From Arcobacter aquimarinus (GTDB lineage: Bacteria; Campylobacterota; Campylobacteria; Campylobacterales; Arcobacteraceae), in contig NZ_CP030944.1 of NCBI RefSeq assembly GCF_013177635.1, positions 248,001-312,000 on the forward strand: DNA of 64,000 nucleotides. The letters are read 5' to 3'. Within the stretch, counting starts at the first letter, position 1. Every line of letters begins with the position of its first letter. A model generated the notes under the pieces. That model worked only from the letters and a program-made list of their open reading frames with translations, ran no database searches and was not told the origin of the DNA. The position numbers were made by a program, and so were the translations under genes. Positions 58,061-64,000 of the stretch are shown here, one piece after another.

Positions 58061-59041
58061 ATGTATAAAAATGAATTTGATAATTATTTAAAACAAAATA
58101 AAAGATTTAAATCCTATCTGTTTTACGGACAATCTACTTTTTTAATTGAACAATATTCATTGGCAATTGCCCAAATGTTTGGAAATTCAGATGAAATTGA
58201 AAAGATGTATTTTGAAGAGTATGATTTTAAATATGCAAAAGATAAATTGTTACAATCATCACTATTCTCTTCAAATAATATATTGTTGATAAAAGTTGAA
58301 AAAAAAATACCTAAAAAAGAAGTAGATAGTTTAGTAGATGCTTGTAATAAGAATCCTGATAGTACGCTTATTTTTGCTTGTTTGGGAGATAGTGAATTTA
58401 AAACAATGGAAAATAGTTTTTCTTTAAAGACAAATTCAGTTGCTGTTAGATTTTTTTTACCAACAGATTTAGAAGCTCTAAAATTTTTAGAATATGAAGC
58501 TAAAATGCTTCAGATTAAGTATGAAATAAGTGCTTTGAATCATCTATATTTTATGCATAAAAGTGATTTATCTTTATGTGTAAATGATTTAAGAAAATTA
58601 GCAATTTTAGATGAATTATTAACAGTAAATGTAATTGACAATAATTGTTTTGGAATAGGAAGTGTGAATTTTGAAGAATTTTTGCATGATTTAATAAGTG
58701 GAAAAGATATTAGTGATGATTTAAGTTTAATTTTAGAAGAAGGAATGAATGAGATTTTTTTACTAAATCAAGTTACTTCTTTTGTTCAGCAACTTTTTAT
58801 GATAAGCTCGTATGCAAGAACTATTGGACAACCAAATCCTAAGGATATTTTAGGATTTATTCCTCCAAAAAATGTTTGGGAAAAAAAATCAAAACTTGCA
58901 ATTAATATCAAGCCAGAAATATTTCAAGAGATATTAAATTATTTATTAAATATAGAATTAGAATTAAAATCATCAAAAATAGATAATCAAAGTTTATATC
59001 TTCAGTCATCTCTAAGAAAGTTTACAGTTTTATTTAGATAG
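58061..59041 (+). CDS. holA: DNA polymerase III delta subunit
   Basis: 326 residues with the clamp-loader delta pattern: FKSYLFYGQSTFLIEQY near the N-terminus, LFSSNNILLIKVEKKIPKKEVDSL and the C-terminal helical collar. Delta opens the beta clamp. The ATG follows a short divergent gap from fliW. The rpsF operon follows with its own leader. The weak conservation of HolA in general keeps this just below certainty. Confidence 0.88.
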   Translation: MYKNEFDNYLKQNKRFKSYLFYGQSTFLIEQYSLAIAQMFGNSDEIEKMYFEEYDFKYAKDKLLQSSLFSSNNILLIKVEKKIPKKEVDSLVDACNKNPDSTLIFACLGDSEFKTMENSFSLKTNSVAVRFFLPTDLEALKFLEYEAKMLQIKYEISALNHLYFMHKSDLSLCVNDLRKLAILDELLTVNVIDNNCFGIGSVNFEEFLHDLISGKDISDDLSLILEEGMNEIFLLNQVTSFVQQLFMISSYARTIGQPNPKDILGFIPPKNVWEKKSKLAINIKPEIFQEILNYLLNIELELKSSKIDNQSLYLQSSLRKFTVLFR

Positions 59042-59050
59042 AATCACAAA

Positions 59051-59107
59051 CTTTACAAAAAAAGAAATCCTTGCTGATATTAGGAAATGTAAAGAATACC
59101 GGCACAA
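59051..59107 (+). promoter_or_regulatory. Structured rpsF leader, candidate S6:S18 binding motif
   Basis: Two competing folds are possible. CTTTACA (59051-59057) pairs with TGTAAAG (59088-59094) around a TCCT/AGGA hairpin. Alternatively GCTGATATT (59073-59081) pairs with AATACCGGC (59095-59103) with one mismatch. A CCG triplet (59099-59101) sits upstream of rpsF, as in the known S6:S18 autoregulatory motif. Match to the published consensus is by position and the CCG only. Confidence 0.4.
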
Positions 59108-59123
59108 TCTATAAGGAGAATTA

Positions 59124-59480
59124 ATGTCAAAAATCAAACATTACGAAACAATGTTTATCTTAAAGCCTACATTAACTGAAGAAGAAACTGTAGCACAAAT
59201 CGATAGCATCAGATCTATCATTGAAAAAAATGGTGGAGAAATTGCAGCATTTGAAAACGTTGGAATCAAAGAATTAGCTTATGAAATCGAGAAATGTAAA
59301 AGAGGTTACTACTATGTAATCTATTTTAAAGGTAATCCATCTGGTATTGCAGAAATCGAAAGAAATTACAGAATCAATGAAAACTTAATTAGATTTATTT
59401 TCATTAAGTATGATAGTAAAAAAGAAGTAGCTTCTTGGACTAAAATGAGTGAAGAGGCAGCTAAAAAAGCTAGCAAATAA
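59124..59480 (+). CDS. rpsF: 30S ribosomal protein S6
   Basis: 118 residues. HYETMFILKPTLTEEE and the KRGYYYVIYFKGNP and RNYRINENLIRFIFIK segments are standard S6. It binds S18 in the 30S platform. First gene of an rpsF-ssb-rpsR operon, with AAGGAGAA upstream. The leader may bind the S6:S18 pair to control the operon. Confidence 0.97.
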   Translation: MSKIKHYETMFILKPTLTEEETVAQIDSIRSIIEKNGGEIAAFENVGIKELAYEIEKCKRGYYYVIYFKGNPSGIAEIERNYRINENLIRFIFIKYDSKKEVASWTKMSEEAAKKASK

Positions 59481-59499
59481 TAAAATTTAGGAACCTTAT

Positions 59500-60012
59500 A
59501 TGTATAATAAAGTAATAATGGTAGGAAATTTAACTAGAGATATTGAATTAAGATATTTACCATCAGGTTCAGCAATTGCTAAATCTGCAATAGCTACATC
59601 TTATAAGTATAAATCTGCAACAGGGGAACAAAAAGATGAAGTTTGTTTTTTAGATTTTAATATCTTTGGGAGATCTGCTGAAGTTGCTAATCAATACTTA
59701 AAAAAAGGTTCTAAAGTTCTATTAGAAGGAAGACTTGTTTTTGAGCAATGGACAGCACAAGATGGAAGTACAAGAAGTAGACACTCATTAAGAGTTGATG
59801 CTATGAAAATGTTAGATTCTAAAGGTGCTTCTGATATGACAGGTGATACCCAAAGTTATACTCCTCAGGGAGGTTATAATTCACCTGCATCTATCTCTTA
59901 TGATGAACCTTCACATGATAGTTATGGTGGTATGAATAATTCTCAACCAAAACAAAAGATTGAGCAAAGAATACCTGAAATTGATATAGACGAAGACGAA
60001 ATACCGTTTTAG
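59500..60012 (+). CDS. ssb: Single-stranded DNA-binding protein
   Basis: 170 residues. OB-fold N-terminal domain (about 1-110: [46 protein letters not shown]), a low-complexity linker and the acidic protein-docking tip DEDEIPF. It covers single-stranded DNA in replication and repair. It lies between the two ribosomal protein genes, a widely conserved order. Confidence 0.97.
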   Translation: MYNKVIMVGNLTRDIELRYLPSGSAIAKSAIATSYKYKSATGEQKDEVCFLDFNIFGRSAEVANQYLKKGSKVLLEGRLVFEQWTAQDGSTRSRHSLRVDAMKMLDSKGASDMTGDTQSYTPQGGYNSPASISYDEPSHDSYGGMNNSQPKQKIEQRIPEIDIDEDEIPF

Positions 60013-60026
60013 AAAAGGAAAATCAA

Positions 60027-60293
60027 ATGGCTGAAAGAAGAAAATACGGAAAAAAATATTGTAAATATACTGAAATGAAAGTTGATTTCATTGATTATAA
60101 AAATACAGATTTATTAAAATTATCTATGAGTGAAAGAGGTAAAATTATGCCTAGAAGACTTACAGGTAACTCTAAAAATGCACAAGAAATGGTAGAAAAA
60201 GCAATCAAAAGAGCTAGACATATGGCATTAGTTCCTTATATTGTTGATACAAAAAATATCACAGATTCTGCATACGCAAGATCATTCTATTAA
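60027..60293 (+). CDS. rpsR: 30S ribosomal protein S18
   Basis: 88 residues. [29 protein letters not shown] is diagnostic for S18, and [13 protein letters not shown] at the start resembles the Cys-containing N-terminal region. It ends the operon at a strong terminator. Confidence 0.97.
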   Translation: MAERRKYGKKYCKYTEMKVDFIDYKNTDLLKLSMSERGKIMPRRLTGNSKNAQEMVEKAIKRARHMALVPYIVDTKNITDSAYARSFY

Positions 60294-60312
60294 GAATTAA
60301 TTTTATTAATTT

Positions 60313-60346
60313 AAAAGGGAAGAAGTTTTACTTCTTCCCTTTTTTT
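60313..60346 (+). terminator. Strong rho-independent terminator after rpsR
   Basis: Fourteen perfect pairs AAAAGGGAAGAAGT / ACTTCTTCCCTTTT with a TTT loop, followed by TTT and more T. Confidence 0.9.
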
Positions 60347-60367
60347 ATTTATATAAAAAAGAGAACT

Positions 60368-60565
60368 ATGGAAAATTTATTAAAAAGTGCATTAAAATTG
60401 CGTTATGAATATTATAATTTATATGAAAAAAAAGAAGAAGAATGGCATAAAAAATATAAAAATAATAAGTTATATAATGTTGTAGTAAAAAGTTTTGATT
60501 ATGATTTTAAAGAAATAGCACAGAAAATGCCAGAATTATTAAAGCAGTATGAGAAAAGTTTATAG
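60368..60565 (+). CDS. Small charged helical protein, unknown
   Basis: 65 residues, very rich in Lys, Glu and Tyr, predicted helical, with no signal peptide or membrane helix. AAAGAG lies five to ten bases before the ATG. It follows the rpsR terminator by about 20 bases, so a promoter would have to lie in the terminator or upstream. Its stop overlaps the convergent cysS by six bases. Coding is plausible from length and start signal but not certain. Confidence 0.5.
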   Translation: MENLLKSALKLRYEYYNLYEKKEEEWHKKYKNNKLYNVVVKSFDYDFKEIAQKMPELLKQYEKSL

Positions 60566-61963
60566 CTTTTCCCAAACTGTTCCATTTATTGTATCCATCA
60601 AAGATATTTCCATAGAAGTTAATTCATCTCTAATTTTATCTGCATTTGTAAAATCTTTATTTTTTTTAGCTTCATTTCTTTGATTTATTAAATCTTCTAT
60701 TTTATCTTTAGTAGATTCATCGATTCCAAATTGAAAATATGAATAAGCATCACTTCCTCCAACTCCTAAAATTTCTTCTATAAAATTTATATTTGAAATT
60801 AGCTCTTTTTTTAGATTTTTATCTTTTGGATTTACATCTAACCTATCATTTGCGATATTTATCATTTCATCAATTATAGATAAAGCCATAGAAGTATTCA
60901 TATCATCATTTAAAGCGCTTAGCATATCTTCTTCGAATTTTTTATTTACAGAAGAAATTTCTATACCATAAACTCTTTTTTTGACTCTATAAAGTTTGTC
61001 AAGTCTTTTTTTAGAAGCAATTAAATCTTCTTCATTGAAATTAAAATTAGCTCTATAATGTGCAGACATTAAATAAAATCTAATAACTTCACCACTATAT
61101 GATTTTAGAACATCTTTTAGGAAAAATGAATTTCCTAATGATTTAGACATTTTTTCACCATCAATATTTACAAAACCATTATGCATCCAGTATTTCGCTA
61201 GATTTTGTCCTGATGAACATCTTGTTTGCGCTGCTTCATTTTCGTGATGTGGGAAAAGTAAATCAGCACCGCCACCATGAATATCTATTTGATAAGTAGT
61301 ATTTTTATAAGCCAAATGCTTTTCAATCATAGCAGAACATTCAATATGCCATCCTGGTCGACCCAATCCAAAAGGAGCTTCAAAACTAACATCATTTATT
61401 TTTGCGAATTTCCAAAGTGCAAAATCAGAAGGATTTCTTTTTTCATTATTAATTTCAACTCTAGCAATAGAGTTTTCATCACTTGACTTATGAGAAAGAG
61501 TTCCGTATGAACTATCTTTAGATGTATCAAAATATACACTATCACTAGTTTTATAAGCAATATCTTTTGAAATAAGGTTTTCAATCATATTTTTCATTAC
61601 TTCTAAGTTTTCAGTGGCTTTTGGCTCAATCGTATTGTCTAGAATATTTAAGGCTTTCATATCAGCTTTATAGGCATCTATATAAGTTGTTGTAATCTCT
61701 TCTAATGATTTTGAAGTATCATGCATTTTTTTTATGATTTTGTCATCAATATCAGTAAAATTTTTAGTCATGATAACTTCATAATTATTTGCTTTTAAAA
61801 CTCTATGAAGTAAATCAAAAGCTATTGCACTTCTTGCATGACCTAAATGAGAATCATCATAAACAGTAGGTCCACAAACATAGATTTTAACCTTACCTTC
61901 TATAATAGGGTTAAATTCTACTTTTTCTTTTTTTACTGAATCATATATGTGTAATTTATTCAT
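60560..61963 (-). CDS. cysS: Cysteinyl-tRNA synthetase
   Basis: 467 residues, class I synthetase. The HIGH-type motif is DDSHLGHAR near 36-44, preceded by the zinc Cys in YVCGPTVYD. KMSKS appears as GEKMSKSLGNSF near 268. The HENEAAQ zinc ligands are near 240. It lies five bases downstream of nusA on the minus strand. Confidence 0.97.
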   Translation of the reverse strand: MNKLHIYDSVKKEKVEFNPIIEGKVKIYVCGPTVYDDSHLGHARSAIAFDLLHRVLKANNYEVIMTKNFTDIDDKIIKKMHDTSKSLEEITTTYIDAYKADMKALNILDNTIEPKATENLEVMKNMIENLISKDIAYKTSDSVYFDTSKDSSYGTLSHKSSDENSIARVEINNEKRNPSDFALWKFAKINDVSFEAPFGLGRPGWHIECSAMIEKHLAYKNTTYQIDIHGGGADLLFPHHENEAAQTRCSSGQNLAKYWMHNGFVNIDGEKMSKSLGNSFFLKDVLKSYSGEVIRFYLMSAHYRANFNFNEEDLIASKKRLDKLYRVKKRVYGIEISSVNKKFEEDMLSALNDDMNTSMALSIIDEMINIANDRLDVNPKDKNLKKELISNINFIEEILGVGGSDAYSYFQFGIDESTKDKIEDLINQRNEAKKNKDFTNADKIRDELTSMEISLMDTINGTVWEKL

Positions 61964-61968
61964 CTTTT

Positions 61969-63138
61969 TTACTTAAATAGGGCTTCTAAAGAGGCTGTAT
62001 CAGTAGTTTTTTCTTCAATATTTTGTGTTTCAGTTGAATTTGAATTTAAAGATGCAATTTCAACTAATTCTATATCATATTTAGTAAGCATAGAAGCAAG
62101 TCTAATATTTAGTCCAGCTTTTCCAATAGCCTTTGATTTTTGGTCACTAGGAATTGTTACTATTGCTTTTCCTTTTTCACCATTACTTGGAGCTTTTTCT
62201 ATTTTAACACTATTTACCATTGCAGGTGATAGTGCTCTTGAAATAAACATTTCAGGAATTGTTGAAAATTCAACGCAATCAATATTTTCTCCATGAAGTT
62301 GTTTTGAAACTGAACCAATTCTAACACCTTTTACTCCAACAACAGCACCAATTGGGTCAATTTGTCCATCAATTGTTGAAAGGGCAATTTTAGATCTAGT
62401 TCCAGGAATTCTAGCACTTGCTTCAATAGTTACTTTTTTGTCTTTTAATTCAGGCACTTCCAAAGTCAATAAGTTTTCTAAAAATTTTGGTGAAGTTCTT
62501 GAAATATCAACTAGTAATCCATTAGCTTTATCAATACTAACACCTTTTACAACAGCTTTAAGTGTATCTCCTACTTTAAAACTTTCACCTTTTATTCTGC
62601 TTTTTCTTTGTAGGATACCTTTTACTTCACCAATTTCAATATATGTATTATCTTGTTTATCAATTCTTGTAACTACACCAGAAACTGTTTTTCCAATTTT
62701 TTCTTTATACTTACTTACAATATTTTCTTCAATAAATCTTTGCAGTCTAAATTCGAAATTACTATGCAATATTGTTGCTGCATTTCTTCCCATGTTTTCA
62801 AATTCTAAATCATAGTTCATAAAATCACCGATTTCTAAATCTGGGTCAATTTCTTTTGCTTCTTCTAAAGTAATATAATTTTCATAATTTAAAGGTTCTC
62901 CATATTTGTTGACAGCATTTGCAAGTAACCTTTCGTCATCTTCAGAAACTACTTCAATTTTTTGAAATAATTCAAGTCTTTTATTTGCTCTATCAATATT
63001 CGCATCAAAAGTTAATGTAGCATCAACCATTTTTTCTGCAGTTTTAATTAAAGCTTCTTTTAGTGCATTTTCAACATCATCAATTTTGAGACCTTTCTCA
63101 TATGCGATTGAATCTAAAATATCTATTATTTTATCCAT
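61969..63138 (-). CDS. nusA: Transcription termination/antitermination protein NusA
   Basis: 389 residues. N-terminal RNA-polymerase-binding domain (1-130), an S1 domain (TVSGVVTRIDKQDNTYIEIGEVKGIL) and two KH domains (GAVVGVKGVRIGSVSKQLHGENID, KSKAIGKAGLNIRLASMLTKYDIELV). The ending is a short acidic tail without the C-terminal repeats of E. coli NusA. It precedes cysS on the same strand. Confidence 0.95.
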   Translation of the reverse strand: MDKIIDILDSIAYEKGLKIDDVENALKEALIKTAEKMVDATLTFDANIDRANKRLELFQKIEVVSEDDERLLANAVNKYGEPLNYENYITLEEAKEIDPDLEIGDFMNYDLEFENMGRNAATILHSNFEFRLQRFIEENIVSKYKEKIGKTVSGVVTRIDKQDNTYIEIGEVKGILQRKSRIKGESFKVGDTLKAVVKGVSIDKANGLLVDISRTSPKFLENLLTLEVPELKDKKVTIEASARIPGTRSKIALSTIDGQIDPIGAVVGVKGVRIGSVSKQLHGENIDCVEFSTIPEMFISRALSPAMVNSVKIEKAPSNGEKGKAIVTIPSDQKSKAIGKAGLNIRLASMLTKYDIELVEIASLNSNSTETQNIEEKTTDTASLEALFK

Positions 63139-63159
63139 TAAATAACCTCTTGTTTGTTG

Positions 63160-63190
63160 ACATTGAAATGATTGATTTGATTTTCAATGT
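63160..63190. repeat. Inverted repeat upstream of nusA
   Basis: ACATTGAAA (63160-63168) and TTTCAATGT (63182-63190) form nine perfect pairs around a 13-base loop, TGATTGATTTGAT. It is 22 bases upstream of the nusA ATG on the minus strand, so it may be an operator or mRNA hairpin. Confidence 0.5.
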
Positions 63191-63290
63191 AGTAATAGGT
63201 CAATAGTATATCCAATATAGCCTTTTATAGAAATTAAAGTAATTTTGAGATAGAATTTAGGACTAATAAACAAAACAAAAGGCTTAATAT

Positions 63291-63533
63291 ATGGAATTAT
63301 TATTTGCAAGAAATGAGTTGAATGAAAAACCAAAAAAAGTGCAATTAGAAAAAATAAAAGAAGAATTAGCTAAGAATGCTCAGAAGATATTCTATTTTGA
63401 TAGGGATAATTCTCATAAAGATATGATGGCATTGGTAGATGCTTTAGAAAAAGATGGATTTAACGTATATTTTAGAGAAATAAAATATGGTTTAGCAGAA
63501 GATGAGTATATGTATGAGGTTCATGCACTTTAA
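63291..63533 (+). CDS. HP0268-family small nuclease-like protein
   Basis: 80 residues, the size of Helicobacter pylori HP0268. [25 protein letters not shown] and a C-terminal YMYEVHAL fit that family, which has a Smr-like fold and nicking endonuclease or RNase activity reported for the Helicobacter protein. It is limited to the Campylobacterota, which supports the organism call. It is 23 bases upstream of miaB and probably cotranscribed with it. Confidence 0.8.
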   Translation: MELLFARNELNEKPKKVQLEKIKEELAKNAQKIFYFDRDNSHKDMMALVDALEKDGFNVYFREIKYGLAEDEYMYEVHAL

Positions 63534-63556
63534 CTTTTAATTGTGCATATAAAATT

Positions 63557-64000
63557 ATGAGTCAAAATAAAAAATTATTTATACAAACTTTAGGGTGTCA
63601 AATGAATGACACTGATAGTCAACATATACAAGCTGAACTTGAAAAACACAAAGGTTATGTGGCAACTGACAAATTAGAAGATGCTGATTTGATTATTATT
63701 AATACTTGTTCAGTAAGAGAAAAGCCTGTTCAAAAACTTTTTTCAGAAATTGGACAATTTAATAAAAAGAAAAAAGATGGTGCAAAAATTGGAGTTTGTG
63801 GTTGTACAGCTTCACATTTAGGTCAAGATATTATAAAAAGAGCACCATATGTTGATTTTGTTGTTGGTGCAAGGAATATTTCAAAAATAAAAGATGTAGT
63901 TGATGTAAAAGGTTCTGTTGAAGTATCAATTGATAATGATGAATCAACTTATGAATTTTCAACGGCAAAAACAAATCAATACAGAGCAAGTGTAAATATT
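63557..64000 (+). CDS. miaB: tRNA-2-methylthio-N6-dimethylallyladenosine synthase (partial)
   Basis: The first 148 codons, cut by the window end. [39 protein letters not shown] and [14 protein letters not shown] are the MiaB N-terminal domain with its auxiliary-cluster cysteines. The radical SAM core lies beyond 64000. The ATG at 63557 has no good ribosome binding site; a small hairpin overlaps the upstream stop codon. Confidence 0.95.
   Translation, partial: MSQNKKLFIQTLGCQMNDTDSQHIQAELEKHKGYVATDKLEDADLIIINTCSVREKPVQKLFSEIGQFNKKKKDGAKIGVCGCTASHLGQDIIKRAPYVDFVVGARNISKIKDVVDVKGSVEVSIDNDESTYEFSTAKTNQYRASVNI

Overview
The window is strongly AT-rich, densely coded DNA with bacterial gene structure and frequent TTG starts. 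Gene content points to the Campylobacterota, most likely an Arcobacter-type organism (Arcobacteraceae). The pointers are an HP0268-type small nuclease, FliW, a COG3400-type protein, class II DAHP synthase, IAHQWRQPL-type histidine kinases and a flagellar cluster with a MotE-like protein. This assignment is inference from gene content, not from a marker gene search. I see no rRNA, tRNA, insertion sequence, prophage or CRISPR array. No gap between genes exceeds 200 bases.

Layout. 0.1-8.6 kb: transketolase, a beta-hydroxyacid dehydrogenase-like enzyme, a tautomerase, an LrgA/LrgB pair, small membrane proteins, a methyltransferase, and a universal stress protein next to a SulP anion transporter. 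8.8-13.1 kb: a three-domain lysophospholipid flippase/acyltransferase/acyl-ACP synthetase fusion, then a solitary Cas6-like protein. 13.1-24.7 kb: a nitrogen-control region with GlnD, a receiver-less NtrC-like Fis-type regulator, an orphan histidine kinase, a PDC-like membrane protein, an ankyrin protein and two tandem amt-PII pairs. 24.7-36.0 kb: pyrC, then flagellar genes (fliM, flgI, an acidic protein, fliQ, fliJ-like, motE-like, fliL, an unknown, flgH, flgK, fliD, fliS, fliT-like). 36.0-48.0 kb: housekeeping (tilS, rimO, panC, an ABC permease, acpS, ruvX, metF, serB, tal, aroF-type II, a Tsx-like porin, an Spx/ArsC-like protein, gatC, tgt). 48.1-64.0 kb: a TrkA-like protein, dapC, murC, dprA, a deacetylase-like protein, ilvC, rnr, fliW, holA, the rpsF-ssb-rpsR operon, cysS, nusA, an HP0268-like protein and the first part of miaB.

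How the parts may work together. Both PII proteins keep Tyr51, the residue that GlnD uridylylates, so GlnD, two PII proteins and two ammonium channels form a complete nitrogen-sensing set. The most notable observation is an inverted repeat, TTGTATA-N5-TATACAA. It occurs perfectly or in degenerate form 29-31 bases upstream of a TATAAT box at four promoters in this region: regulator-glnD, the PDC-like protein, amt1 and amt2. The adjacent NtrC-like regulator has no receiver and no visible GAFTGA loop, so it could be a sigma70-type nitrogen activator acting at these sites.

A second notable observation is a pair of structured 5' leaders, upstream of tal and gatC. They share stem architecture with different bases in the stems, and both end in a segment that could hide or expose the ribosome binding site. 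Everything else looks like ordinary core genome, apart from the solitary Cas6-like gene with a perfect hairpin just upstream of it.
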